A program made the position numbers and the translations under genes. Below the pieces are notes generated by a model. That model searched no databases and had not been told where the DNA came from. It was given only the letters and a program-made list of their open reading frames with translations. Below, in pieces: positions 1 to 13,200 of a stretch of 64,000 nt of DNA. Origin of the DNA: Heterodera schachtii (lineage: Eukaryota > Nematoda > Chromadorea > Rhabditida > Heteroderidae). The DNA is taken from assembly GCA_023374025.1 (NCBI GenBank), contig SIJG01000004.1:927226-991225 (forward strand), read 5' to 3'. Every line of letters starts with the position of its first letter. Position 1 is the first letter of the stretch.

Positions 1-3000
1 CCCACCCTAATTGGGCCAAATTGGCATCCGCACTTTGGCCTTGGGCGTGCCGTTCGAACTCTTCCGCCTGTGCCATAAATTGGTGCCCATTTTGGATCAA
101 ATTGTCCAGTTGGGTCTTCGCCGGTCCACTCGAACTCGGAAATTGGCTGCTCAAATCCATGATTGGCTGAATAAAACAAATAATAACGAAATTCAATTTG
201 AATTTAATTTGCCAACTTTTTTGATCCCCTCCAAATAGTCGGCCAATAATTGATGTGCCAAAGTGGTTGCACTGATCGGCAAAAGCGGCGAATCGGCAAA
301 AAGACGTGCCAATTCCGCCCAATATTCGCCCACGGCTTTATGCACCTGAATTTCGAAGAATTGAGTTCAAAATATGCAAAAAATGTTTGAGAAACGGACC
401 GCCAACTGATTGTTGTCGAAAATGTGCTCGTTGACAAATGGCAATTCGTAGCGCGTGTGATAGAGAGGGTATTGACCACGTTTGGGGTCAATGTAAGTGA
501 TCATCATCACGGGAATGCCCAGGAAGTCGAGAAAAGACCTAAAAACTTTGATTTTATGATTTTTAAGCGTCCAATGGCCCCGCCCCTCATTAGTGATCAA
601 AGCGACACAATTCACTCACTTTTGATCGCTGCCTCCCCCGGGGATGCCCATGTGAGGGAAGTCCGGGAGCCAACTCGTTCTCGACGGGTAATTCTCAATC
701 CACGGGCCGAACACCGACCCTTGGCCAATTGGGTTTTGGACTGATTTGGACGCATCGACCGCAGCTTGGTAAAGTGAGGGCACAGCATGAATATTGCTTA
801 ATCATTTAGAAGAATAATTAATTAATTAAGCGGTTTTGAATCACAGTGTGACATTGCTGGAAATATTATCCACGTTCAAATAAACGACAGCTCTCTCGCG
901 TAAAACATCCGCAAATTCCTCCACAAATTCGGTCGATCTATGATCAAAAATTAGTGAAAGTTAAAATTTTAATCTATGCTTAATTATCGGTTATTCCTGT
1001 TGCTAATTTGTGATCATGGGCATTTAACGCCTCATTAACCCGGGCCAGGCCTTTTTCGTACGGGCCGTTTTCGTACGAACACATGTTTTTGGACTATAAC
1101 TTTTTTCTTTGCCAACCAAATCCAAAACTGTTGGTATCATTCGAAAGCCCTTCAGATGCTCTATTAGCATGCAAAATTCCAAAAAATCTCGTCAAGTTTA
1201 AAAAAAGTTCGAGCCAAAAAAAGTTGGGAAATCTGGTTTTTTGAGTTCTTCAGGCCATAATTTTTTTGAACCTTTACAAAATTTTTCGAAATTTTCCAGG
1301 CTAATAGGGGACACTTAGGGCTATCGAATGATACCAACAATGTTGGATTTGGTTGGCAAAGAAAAAAGTTATAGCCAAAAACTTGCGCTCGTACGAAAAC
1401 GGCCCGTACGAAAACGACCCTGACCGTCATTAACCCCCCCCCCCGCCCACTGATCAGTTAATTTTGGTGAGACCAAAGTTGAAAAGGTTAAATAAAGGTG
1501 ATAAAAGCTACACGAAAATACTTCATATATAATTTGGTCAATTTTTGTTAATTATGCATAATCAGTGATTGCTTCCCACCCGATCAGTCCGGGCTCCTCC
1601 GCGTCCCAAGCGCAGAAAACAATCGTCCGCTTGGGCCTCCACCCGGTGGTGCGCACCGTTTGGGCCAATCCCTTGGCCACCTCCGCCAGCACGGCCGTCC
1701 CGCTGTTCGGGTCGATGGCGCCGAAAACCCACGCGTCGAAATGGTTGCCGAGCATTACCCACTCGTCAGGCCGTTCACTGCCCCAAATGTATCCGATCAC
1801 ATTTTGAATGGGCCTATAAGGAAAATGCGGAAATGGCATCTTCATAATGAAAAGTTTGCTAATTTCTTCACTTTATTAATTGGCAAAATCCCAATTTTTG
1901 GGCAAATATTTTTTGTTGTGATTTTTCCTTGGCTTTCCCTCACTTTTTAATTATTTTTCCTTGACTTTTCCTCAATTTTTAATATTTTTCCTTGGCTTTC
2001 CCTCACTTTTTAATTATTTTTCTTTGACTTTTCCTCAATTTTTAATATTTTTCCTTGGCTTTTCTTTGGCTTTTCCTCAATTTTTAATGTTTTTCCTTGG
2101 CTTTTCCTCCTTTTTAATATTTTTCCTTGGCTTTTCCTCCATTTTTATTTCTTCCGTCACTTTTCCTCATTTATTTTCCTCGTAATTACCCCCTAATTAC
2201 CTCACTTCCAACTTGGAATGCACCTCCACTTTCACCGTTTGGCCTCGTCCGCTTTTTAGGCCTGGTCCCACTCGGTAAGTGAAGTTCAGCGCCCCCTGCC
2301 ATTCCTTCGGCACTTCCGGCCCATCCATGCGCGACAGAATTTCATACGCGTCGCCGTAACTCAGCGGAATTGCCGGAATTTGCGGCAATGTCTCGGGGTC
2401 CCTTTTCACCTGTTTTTTATATATTTTAATTTGTTTATATTTAAAATATTTTAAAATACATCTTCAATTGTTCTTTCTTTGAAGAAATCCTTCTTGGCCG
2501 GGAGAAGCGGCGTCAATGGGTCGCCGTCGGCTCTGAGCAGCGACCCGCGTTGGACCCCACTCGGCGGCATCCAATCCGTCCGGGGGTAAACTCGCTCTTC
2601 AAAAGAGAATAGAACGGCACTTTAAACGGAACGCAAAAGTGCCGAAACCGACCCGGTCCTTCCATGGCTATCTCTGCTGGGTCTGAGTAAATAATTGCTC
2701 CCACTGCGCCCCGTTGGTACGCGTGGCGGACTTTGTCCCCGCGAAAGTCTCCGCCGTAACGCATCACCGCAATTTTGCCTGATCATTTATATAAAATGAA
2801 TTTAAATAACTATATTAATTGTTACCGTTCAAATTGGCAATTCCGAATTGCTTCTCCAGCGTCTGAAAGTCCTCCACCCTTCCGTAATTGCAATAAATCG
2901 GCTGTCCCTGCACCGTCCCCTCCGGCGAATAGGCCAACCATTGGATGCTCGCCTCGGGGCTGCTGTCATTCTGTAAATGCCAATACCGTAGTCAATTATT

Positions 3001-3812
3001 AAATCGGAAACACCCAAAACTTGCCCCGGTCAAGTCAGGACTGAGTCCGACCGTCTTGAACAGCACTGAACCGTCGCCGTTCAGCACGTACACGTGGTTA
3101 GGCGAGTCGTATTTGGGGTAGGAGAGCAATACTTCGTAAGGGATTTGGTGGACATCTGAACGGGGGAAAGACGGACATTTGGCCATGGAGAGAGAGAGAG
3201 TCGAGAGTGATTCTCGAATGACTTAATTGAGTGAGTCGTTTCGAAAGTGATTTGATTCCCAACTAATTTTCATTGACTTTGAACGACTGATTCTCGAGTG
3301 TTTTAATGAATGAGCCTTTTAAAGAGCGATTCTCGGGTGATTTTTTACATGGCTTTTCGAGACTGCTTTTCCCGAGAGTAATTCTCGACTGCCTTTGCTT
3401 TTTGTCCCCTCAACTGACCCTCGAGTCCGTTGGCCTTCCACGTTTCCATTATCCGATCGGCCACCTTTTTGTTCGCTTCTGTCCCCGTGACGTGCGGCTT
3501 CTCAGCGAATGCCTCCAAATTGGCCGCTATTTTATCCGAATTGATATTGGCGAAGATGGACGATCGGATATCTTAAATCAATGTTCATTTATAACAATTA
3601 ACTTTTCCATTTAATTTCCGCCGACCTTCCGTCCCAAATTCTTTTCGTTTCTCGCCATTTTGTGTGGTCACTTGGATGACGAGCACGGCGATTAGCAGCC
3701 CGGTAATAATAACCAAGCACAGAGACACAAATGCCAGAAAATAGGCTTGGTTTCGCGAAAGTCGAAAACGAACTGCAGAATCCGACTTTAAATTGTATGC
3801 ATCCATAGTCAA
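1..3812 (-). CDS. Glutamate carboxypeptidase II-like metallopeptidase (M28B), 3' end cut by window edge
   Basis: About a dozen short exons read right to left. The first (3812 down to about 3650) encodes a cytosolic N-terminus and one membrane helix (LAFVSLCLVIITGLLIAVLV), as in type II GCPII/NAALADase proteins. The next exons (about 3562-3403 and 3160-3035) match the family start (HVTGTEANKK, PYEVLLSYPKY). The protease-associated domain follows (GQPIYCNYGRVEDF; GAIIYSDPAE), then GDPLTPLLPAKKDF. The M28 core lies at 1845-1558: GNHFDAWVFGAIDPNSGTA supplies the zinc His and Asp, and WDAEEPGLIGW the catalytic and zinc Glu. LNVDN (about 880) and YPLYHTRYE (about 440) supply the later zinc ligands. 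The C-terminal dimerisation domain runs to base 1 and continues outside the window. All zinc ligands are present, so an active ectopeptidase is likely. A palindromic element sits in the intron at 938-1557, and a degenerate TTCTCGAGTGA-like repeat fills the intron near 3180-3390. Family call is firm; exon ends are approximate. Confidence 0.9.
1043..1426. mobile_element. Palindromic non-autonomous element (core family TATCATTCGAAAG), copy 1
   Basis: Two arms of roughly 150 bases are inverted copies. The left arm starts with TTTTCGTACGGGCCGTTTTC near 1060 and the right arm ends with its complement near 1417. Both arms then carry a TATAACTTTTTTCTTTGCCA word, the core GGTATCATTCGAAAGCCC (about 1133-1150) or its complement (about 1318-1335), and a CTATTAGC word. 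No coding capacity. It lies in an intron of the carboxypeptidase gene. The structure suggests a MITE or foldback element; no clear target-site duplication was identified. Confidence 0.8.
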
Positions 3813-5260
3813 TCACTAAAAAAGGGATAAAGTGATAAAAGAAAAATATCACCTAAAATTAATTAATTAATAAATATTATTTCATAATTTGGAAGAAAAT
3901 GGCCATATTTCTTTGAAGGAATCGCTGAAGACTCATTAAAGAGACTCAAACAGTGAATGAACAACCATTCTCAATTCTCAATTAGTCCCTTATCACTAAT
4001 TACCATTTTGCCATTGTGCGACTTTAACCAATTTTATGCTTTCATTTTCTGCTGATTTCACTGATAAGCCAAAAATAATGCGAACAAATTGTTAAGCAAA
4101 CACTTTTTTTCTTTTATGTTTCCGAATTTCTTAAATAGTTATTAGTCATCACTATTAAATCATTAAATTAAAATATTTTATAAAAACTTTTGAGGAAAAT
4201 ATTTTTTCTTAGCATTTCAAAGTGAATAATGCAACTTATAAAATGTCACATTTATACGTCATTTGCCATTTTTTCTTGTCAATTTATTTTTTTGTGACCC
4301 TGCGTTTTATCTGCTTGAGATATCGCTTGACTATCTTTTGGACAAAACTTTGACCAAATTAAACATTATTGGTATTGCTATTAGCCATTTGATGACAGTT
4401 TATGCACAAAAATCGCAAAAAAGACGTTTAAAAAGCATCAAAAAATTCTAAAATGGTCAAAAATTGGTTGCAAAAACCCAAAAATGCCTAAATTTTTCTA
4501 TTTCATAACTAATTAATTATGACTCATTTTAATATTTAATTTAAGTTTCTTTTTAAGCGAACAAAGCCATTTAATGCAAAACTTGTGAACTTTTGCGCCT
4601 AGTTTTTCAAATTTTCCCAGCTAAATAATCGGAAAATCATTTTTTCAAAAAGAAAATAAATTAAATTATTTTAAACTCAACTTGAAATACAAAATAAAAT
4701 TATTTATTTATTTTTTCTTCGAACCGTTCCCATCAATGTCCATTTTCGATGAAATTCGTAATAATTAGCTAAAAATCAAAATAAGGGGGGGGGGGTGGTC
4801 GAAATGGTTAAGAAATTTGGCATTCCGTAATCAATTCAACATAAAAACTAACTATTTGATAGTTTTTGAACTCTTTAATAAATTGCATTTTCTATAATTT
4901 TTTTTGCCCATTTTTAAATATAAGAATTTATTCTTACGATATTTTAATAACCTAAAATGGAGAACTTCATACAAAATCATTCTACTTTGATTGGATTCTG
5001 TTCACATTTTTGCCATGCTTTCCCCCCCCCAAATAATTTCGCCGACAGAAAAAAGCATCGTGTCTTTTTATGGCATTGCAAATATTTAAATATTTTTATT
5101 CATTGTTTTGTATTTGCCATCAAATGGCTGGCAAATTTCGAGTGGTTTCATATTGCATTTTTATAAAGAATTGTAAAATATTTCCAATTTCACAGATGGC
5201 GCAATTTGTTAAAAACTTTCTGTTTGCTATAATTTTGTTCATCGAATTTGTTGTTATTGT
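3813..5260. other. AT-rich intergenic region upstream of the carboxypeptidase gene
   Basis: No conserved coding signal was found on either strand. The stretch is mostly A/T with runs of AATTAATT, a 10-base G tract at about 4787 and a C tract at about 5023. It probably contains the promoters of the minus-strand carboxypeptidase gene and the plus-strand gene that follows. No specific promoter motif was recognised. Confidence 0.5.
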
Positions 5261-8200
5261 CATGGAAGAGAAAGTAAAATTAATTTTATTTATTATTAAA
5301 AAAATAATTTAAAAATTTAATGACAGAAAAAAATCATCGAATGCCCAAAGGAAAATGAATTAAGAAAATTGGACAAGAAAGAGCGAAGTGAAAAAGGTAC
5401 GAAAGAAAAACAATGAAAATAATTAATTAATTAAATCAAATTAATTAATTTAATTCTTTTATTTTCGAATAAAAATTAAAATTCTTTGATTTTTCTTAAT
5501 AAATTCAATGTAAGAAAAAAGTGAGTTTAAATGTATTATAATTTAAACTCTGATTAAGAATTTGAACTTTTGTATGAAATGCAAGAAACATTCAAAGAAA
5601 TGTTATCTGAAAATTCTGCAGTTAATTACAATAATCCAATTAAAAAAAATCTGCTCAATCGCCGAATAGCAAAATGGCACTTCGAATTTATTATCGAAAA
5701 AGCATTTCGACTTTTAAGAAGAATAAAAGTAAAGAAATAATTTATCTGCTTATCATATCATATCAGTGTTTTCCTTTATCATTTTTTACTTGATATTCAC
5801 AAATTGCGTCGAACCATTTTTTGCTTTTTTTGGGTTTTGCCATATTTTTACGCTTTTTTTTTCAATTTGCCTTTATTTGACAGGAATTTTGAAGAATTCT
5901 AAGAAATTTTAATCATTCATTTTTACAAATAATTTTCTAAATAATTAGTTCGCATTTTACAGTAATTTTAAGTCTTCTCTGTCCATATTTTTAACTGTGA
6001 AAAAAGAAAGGACAATTCTGCTGCTTAAAAATAATTATTTTTTTATTTAAGCAATTTGATCTAACAAATTTTGAAAAATGGGACCAAACCCAAGAAAAAC
6101 ATGAAAAAGAATGGCAAAAAATATCGGAAAAGGGCGAATATTTCCATCGGAAAATATGCCTTCTGCAGGGATTTGCGCATCGAATTGTACGCGACGAAAC
6201 GCTGAAGGAAAACTCAGAATGGCAAAAGTTTCATCTTTCAGTGGCCTCCGAAATATTTGGCATCGGAGAAGAAAGCGAATTTGAAGAGGTAATTAGCGAA
6301 TTTGAAGAGGTAATTAATTTAAAAAAACAGTGGCATTTGGGGTAACGCCAAGGCATACGGCATCTTTTATGAGCCAATGCAAAAAACCATTTGAAATTTG
6401 TGTTGTTTGGCCCCAACTTAGGCAATTTCGTATAAATGTTCTAAGCGCACGAATAAATAAATACAAAACAAATTAACTTTTATAAAGCATTTGTTTTAAT
6501 TTGGGAATTCATTTTAATTTTTAAGAATAATTTTGCGATTTTAACTGAAGAGGAGTACGTGGAACATGCAAAAAAATGTGAGGAATCGGAAGAATATTCA
6601 AGAAAAATTGGAGATTATATGCTTTCTTCGACTTTGAACAATTCGTTTTATCGGTAAGCGGCGACGGATTTTTGGAATATTTAAATTATTTAAGTTATTT
6701 AATTTTATTAACCAAAATAAATTTAGCTTTAACTAATTTAGGATGTGTCTTCATAAATTAATTGCAAATTCCGAAGAGTTTCAACACTTTCTGTGTTATC
6801 ACAAAAACATTGAAAAATACAAAAAAGCGCTTTATCTCACAATTGGACACAATGAATTTTTTTTGCTGGAAGAACTGAACCCAATTATTATGCACATCGG
6901 TTCGTATGGTTTATAAAATAATAATTTTTATTTAATTCATTAAATTTTACGAATCAAAAATATTTCTACAATAATAACGAATTTCCGGGGTTTTTCCGTC
7001 ACTTCTCACGACGAGGCAGGGTAATTCCGAGTGAACTGCTGGAAATCCCGGAAATGCATTTTTGTCGAACTGTCCAATGTCGAAAATCCTAAATATTTCT
7101 AAATCCTTAAAACCATGTTCCATTCTGATAAAATGAAATATTTTATTTTTCTAGTATTTTTTCTCCTAAAAAATTTTTAAATAAAATTACAAATTTTTAG
7201 TGCATTTGTCATTTTTCAGAGATAATGCCAAAGGCATTGCGAATGGACACCCACAAAACGCAATTCCAATTTCGGACCAACTCGGAGAATGCCAATGCCG
7301 AACTGAGGCGGATAATATTCAGAAAATTGTTGGCCGACCCAAAGTTAGCGGAGGATGAGCAAGACATAGGGCAAAGTGCGCAGAACGGATCAGAAATTGG
7401 GCAGCACATTATAAACAAAGCGAAAGTGGTTAAAATGGAAGCGATGGAAAGTGATCGGATCGGATCGCCCGGGGGCATTTGTATGGTGAGCAAATTGGCC
7501 GCATTTCTGAGAGAGCCGAACAAAGTGCTGAGCCCGAAGAAAGGTAAGGGAAAATGACCAAATTAATTAATAAAGCATTGGTACTTTTCGGTTTTGTAAC
7601 GCTGATCACGTATAAGACCTTTGCTTTGCAAAATTCCAAAACCCGGAACCGAAAATTCGAACCAAAATTCGAATTCATAAATTACAAGGAACACATATTT
7701 TGGTAATAGCTCACAATCAGCTTGCCCTCCCCACCATTTTTTTAAATTTTTTATTTTATTTTAAAGTCATAAAAACATGTTTTATAAGGTTTTCGGGATA
7801 GCTGATTAGTGATCACGAATATAACCTCATTTTGGTTTATTCAGACGAAAAATACGAAATTCGAACATTTAAACTTTCGACTTTTTGTTCGAAATTTTGG
7901 AAAACAAAGGCCATCCATATTCGTGATCAGCGCCGCAATTTACTGTATAGAAATGACATTTTACTTGAAATTTCAGGGGGGTCTCAAAACAGAAAAGTAC
8001 CAAAGCATTTAACGACTTAATGAGTTTTAATGGCTTATTTCCTTTCGCTTCCTTTTCAGGGGTTTCCATTGTGAAAAGCATCGACAAATGGTGGCCCAGC
8101 GAATGTGAGCAGCGCGAGGAGGCCCAATCAGTGGTCGAAACTCAGCGGATATACATGAGAAAAGGCAATCGAGAATTGTATTCCGATTTTATGATAGTTT

Positions 8201-8487
8201 GGCTTCAATTGGCCACTCTCCGCGGCGGTCCGACGCGGTTGCACAAATTTTTGTGTATGAATGAAGCCGAAATAGAATTTGAAATTGCCAACAATGAACG
8301 GTACACGGACCCTGGAGGTAAAAAATAAGGCCCGATTTTTGGATTTTTCCCAATTTTTACAAATGCAAATTGTTTGGGCTTTAACTCAAGTAAAGCATTT
8401 TTTTCAGCTTGGTTCAATGCTTCTATGCATGCTTTCCATAGTCAAATACCATATTTGGACATTTTCACAGAAAAACTTAAAAAATAA
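5261..8487 (+). CDS. Unrecognised multi-exon nematode protein
   Basis: At least seven exons can be chained in one frame across good splice sites. Approximate exons: 5261-5396 (MEEK, then a short intron, then IIECPKENELRKLDKKERSEK), 5560-5738 (FELLYEMQETFKEMLSE), 6055-6288 (KWDQTQEKHEKEWQKIS, ending EESEFEE), 6531-6652 (TEEEYVEHAKKCEESEEYSRK), 6743-6899 (LHKLIANSEEFQHFL), 7221-7542 (MPKALRMDTHKTQFQF onward), 8059-8316 (IVKSIDKWWPSECEQREEA) and 8407-8487 (WFNASMHAFHSQIPYLDIF, stop). The phase is kept across the last three junctions. The product would be charged and helical, with no signal peptide, membrane segment or domain I recognise. It sits directly upstream of the PAP-like gene, so it could be a related or fragmented relative of that gene's N-terminal extension, though I see no clear similarity. 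That it codes is fairly sure; the start and exons 1-2 are weak. Confidence 0.55.
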
Positions 8488-9214
8488 AATCAAAATAAAA
8501 ATGTATTTTGACAGAGAGATTATTAAGAAAATTAGAAAACTTTCATACCTCGCTATCTGACATGTTTGGTCAACTAATTAAAAACGTTCTGAGACGAAGT
8601 ACGAAAAGTGCAAATGATCAAATTAAAAGGAAATTATTTAATTATTATGTTTATTAAATTTATTAACAATATACATATATTATTTAAAATATTCGCGACA
8701 TAAAGCAAATATTTTTTCACATTGCGTTAATTTTAATTCCGAAATTGAAAAACAATGATTTCCATAAATCTCGATGTAGCATTAAAGGAGAGCAAAATTA
8801 ATTTCGAAAAAGAAAGAGAAAAACTACTGATCGAAATCCGCTTTTGTAGCCAAAATTAATGAATGCTTCTTTAAATTTCGGCTCAACACGTAATGATTAA
8901 TATAAAATTTTAATTATGTAGCGAATATTTTAAATAATATTATATATTATATCAATAGCGAATATTTTAAATAATATGTATATTATATCAAGTTTAATTT
9001 AAATAATTATTTTCCTTTTAATTGATCACTTGCACTTTTCATATTTCGTCATAGCACCAATTAAAAAAAGCCCAAAACAAATATGAAAATTCTATGTTAT
9101 TTGTCTTACTAAAAGCTTTCGGCTCCATCGCATCAAAATTTCTTTAGATTTTTAAATTACAGTCCAATTAAGCCTGGAAACAAATTAACCATACCAAAAT
9201 GACCAAAAATCATT
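8488..9214. other. AT-rich spacer
   Basis: No gene seen. The spacer contains a short direct duplication: GCGAATATTTTAAATAATAT occurs near 8920 and again near 8957. The rest is low-complexity A/T. Confidence 0.5.
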
Positions 9215-9854
9215 TCGCAAATTTCCATTTTAAGTTTTTCGAAGTGCCGATTTGCTACAAAAGCATTACCTGGATGCTTTCACAACAATTTCCCCAGAAC
9301 CTCGTCAGGCACTAAAATTGGCTACTGACATTTTCTGTTGGGTGCTTTGGCTGGAAAACGATGTTTTGAAATTATGGGATGACAAGAAAAAGGAAAAGGG
9401 CAAAGTGATGCCAAGATTTACCATGGCATGGAAGCAGAACCGGTGGTACTACGAAATGGTTTATGACCAAATGTTCGACATTGAGGAGGCGAATGGAAAA
9501 GCGGAAGTGCCGAAGAAAAAGCGCCAAATTGGCACTCTGTTGCAAATGTCCAAACATTTGGTGGAACAGAAGCTGAAAATGCCAGACGAAAAGCTGAGGG
9601 TCGAACTGCGCAACAAAAAGTTGGAACGGCTGAAGCAGAGCCGACAGTACGGCACGGCATCGCCGCCGCCGAACGGAACGGTGGACAGAGAATGGCACGA
9701 AATTCGGCGAAAGTCGGAGGAGGGAAAAGAGGACGAAAAGCAGAGCAGCGCAATTGAGGAATGGCTTAAGCAACGCCATTTCGACACAATTAAAGGCTTT
9801 TTGTGCAACAGCGAAAAGTTCAACAGGGAATTTGAGCAAAGTGCGCTTAAATAA
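9215..9854 (+). CDS. Unrecognised coding exon, 3' end of a gene or upstream part of the PAP-like locus
   Basis: One open frame of about 200 codons starts after a likely splice acceptor near 9222 and ends at TAA 9852-9854. Its base composition is clearly more GC-rich than the flanks. It encodes an aromatic helical segment (DIFCWVLWLENDVLKLWDD), a MAWKQNRWYYEMVYDQMFD stretch and a charged C-terminal half rich in Lys and Glu. No in-frame ATG lies close to its start, so it is probably a terminal exon whose earlier exons are unclear. It may belong to the gene ending at 8487 by alternative splicing, or be a separate gene. I do not recognise the family. Confidence 0.5.
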
Positions 9855-10251
9855 TTTATTCATTGGCACATTTTGTCATAAATTAGGCTGTTAATGGAAA
9901 TGCCATTTTTGCGCCAAAATTTAAGACAAATTACAATTCTTTTTATTTATTTTTGTTATATAATCATTATTTTTTGTTTGTTTGTTTATTCCAAAACTCT
10001 TTCCAAAGGGTCACCGGTGGGAGATTCGAAATTTACACGCGCTTTCATTTCGGCAGACTTCAAAAGGAATATAAATCATTGGCTAAATGATTCTTTGTAG
10101 AAACTGTTTCTGATCAGTTATGCACAAAAAAATTAATAATTTCCAAGTAAACCAAACAAATAAAAACTTAACGGCAGATAATGATGGATCATCAATCTAT
10201 TTTAAGTAATTAGCTAATAAAATTGCTGATTAAGGAGCATCGGACAATGTG

Positions 10252-13200
10252 ATGCGAATTGATACATTTGTGGGCGGAGTAGAAAATGTCAGAGAAATTT
10301 ACGACATGGCGGAAAAATGCAAAGAAAAATTTGCAAATCCCGAAGAAAATGCCAAAAATCAAAATGAAAATTTCAATGAAAAAAGTAAAGAAAATTATTC
10401 GGATGAAAAAGAAACAAAAAATATGAAGAAATTGGGAAAAGATGAAGAAAAAGCTGACCAAACAAAAGTTTTTGACGTGGACGAAGCACTGAAATTTGTG
10501 AATTCGGAGAAGGAAAATAATGAGGGAAAAGGTAAAAAGAAAAAAAAGGGAAAGAAAAAGCCAAAGCCAAACAAAATGCCATCGGAAATTGGCACAAAAT
10601 CGGAGGAAGAAAACCAAAATGAAGACAAAAAGCCAATGAATGGGAAGGAAGAAAACAAATTGAAAAAAGCCGAAATGACAGCTGACAAAATTCCATCAGA
10701 AAGTAATTTAAGCGAAAATGATGGACAATTTGTTGAGAAAGAATCTTACGAAGAATTAATGCCAAAAAAAGATAAAAATGATGGCACAAATTTTGAAATA
10801 ATAACACGAAAAGAAAACGAAAAAGACAATGGAAGCGAAGGAGAAACAATGAGAGAAAAAGAAAAAGAGAAAAAGGAAAAAATAATAAAAAAGAAAAAAG
10901 AAACAAAAAATAGTAAAAACAGAAAGGAGAAACATAAACAGCAGAATAAAAATACAAAAATGGACCAAGATAATAATAATAATAGCACAGAAAAAGGAGA
11001 AGAAATGGGGGAGAAAATTGGCATTTCTGACGACGACGGCACTCTTTTGGGCGTTTCAATGGCAATTCGAAAAGAATTCGAAGTGATCGGGCTATTAGGT
11101 GCTATCAATTAATGTATTATCTATATTTAACTAATAAACCTAATTAATTTAGACGATGAAAAAGGTTTTCTGAGTTTTTTGGAAGACGAATTTCTCATTA
11201 AAATTTTCAAACAATTCTTTACAATTTCGTCTGATTTGATGCGTCAAATTGTTGCCATTGGCTGTCATGTCAATGAAATTGGCCACCGAATGGAAATAAT
11301 TGGCAAATTATACCCAACGGATGATCAAAAACTGCTAAATGCATTCAAAGAGTTGGAAATTGCACCTTCGAAATGGATAAACAAGAAATTGGAACAGAAT
11401 TGGCAACTGATCAGAAACGAATTGGCCACAAAAATTTCCCAAATTAAAGGCGATCGAATCGCAGTGAATTCTCCGGATGAAAAAATTGATCAGATTGAAA
11501 TATCGTCCCGGCTTAATTGCGATTTGGACATTTTCTGTCTCAAAACACTGCAAAAAATGCTTTGGAAACAAACGAAAATCATTTTGAAATTTGTTGATGC
11601 CAACGCAATTGACGAGAAAGGCATTGAAAACGAAGAAAAAGAGATGGATTTCATTGAGAAGCAAATCCAAATGAGGAAAATGGCATTGGCACTTTTAACG
11701 GACAAAAATCATTTTGAATTAGCAGAAAGAAAAAACGAATTTCAAATTGGGTCAAACGCCAAAGAAAAATTTCAACAAACGCTAATTGAATTCATTTGGG
11801 AAAAAAGCCATAAGAAAAATGCTGAAAAGGGCGAAAAAAGCGAGGAAAAGCCATTGGTTGGCACGGAATTTGGCCCATTTTTCAACCGATTTTCTTTAAT
11901 GGTTGAGCAAATTGAGCAGGGTAAGCAAATAAAACAAAAATGGTAATTTAATAATTTAAAAATCGAATTATTTAGACCGAAAACTGCTCATTGAATTGTC
12001 AAAATATTTGCGACAAGAATTTGAATTTGCTCAAATTTTCGGAATTTCATTGCATTTGCAGGAGATAAAGCATTTTGATGGACAAAATGGACAATTAATG
12101 GCCAATGATAGCGAAGCATTGGCCTCGGTAAATCGGAAGTTGAAAAAGCATTATAAAGCCAAATTATTTAAAATATTAATGTTTAGTTGGATTTATTCAT
12201 TTCAAAAAATGGCTTTGGGCTCATAGAAAACGAACAGAAACTCAAAATTGAAGATGCAATTAGCGAAATTGAACAAATTATAAGGAAATGGGTAAGGTAA
12301 TTAAGACGAAAAGAAAACGCTTCTCAAATTTAAGAATTCCATGGCCAAATTTACCGTCACGGGGTCCTACCAATTGGGCGCACTCACCAAAAAGTCGGAC
12401 ATCGATGCCATTTGTGTTGTGCCAGAATTGCCCTCATGGGAAGCGGCACAGTTTTTTGGGAGTGCAAAATGTGAAATTCAGTCGAACGGCGACAGAAAAT
12501 GCGCCGACAATTCACTGTTCTGCCATCTCTGTTTGGTGAGTGTCAAAAAAGTAGGGTTTAATTTAAAAAACACTTCTGCTGAGATTAGTGGCGGGAGCGA
12601 AAATTCGTGCTTTAAAGCCTAATCGAGTTTTTTGGGCTTCGAAATTCAGCTTCGTGAAAAATTCACCCTAATGATGGGCTCAAGAAAGAAGAATGACACT
12701 TTTTTCTACATATTTTTCAAAATAGCAGAAAAACAAAATTTCGAAAATTTTTCCCGGTGGTGCCTATCGGCACCCAAAAATTCCTTATAATTTTTTTCGA
12801 AGTTTCGAGAAAAATTCACCCTAATTATGGGCTCAAGAAAATTCACTCTATTAAATTTTTAGTCCAAAAGAACAAAATTGTCATTTTAATGTAAATTTTT
12901 TAAGAAATAGATAGTTCCAAAATTTCCAATTGAACTCTCCGGCGGCACCTATCGGCATTCGAGTTTCAAATCATATTGATCAAACTCAATGTGAATTTAT
13001 TTTCTGCTTTGAACTTCAAGCTTAGTGCTTCGAAAAATTGCCTTAGTTTTGAGATTCGGCTTCGAATGCCGAGCTGAGCTTGCCCCTCCCAGCCTGGGAT
13101 TTATTTGGCCATTGTTTGCCCAATTACGGCTAATTACAAAAGCTAAAGCATGTACAAAATGAATATGTCGCCCATCGTTTAGGTGGCCCAAGTGGCGAAG

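Noticed and set aside
10210..11108. Phe-rich minus-strand open frames
   Set aside because: They are the shadow of the Lys/Glu-rich (AAA/GAA codon) plus-strand exon of the PAP-like gene.
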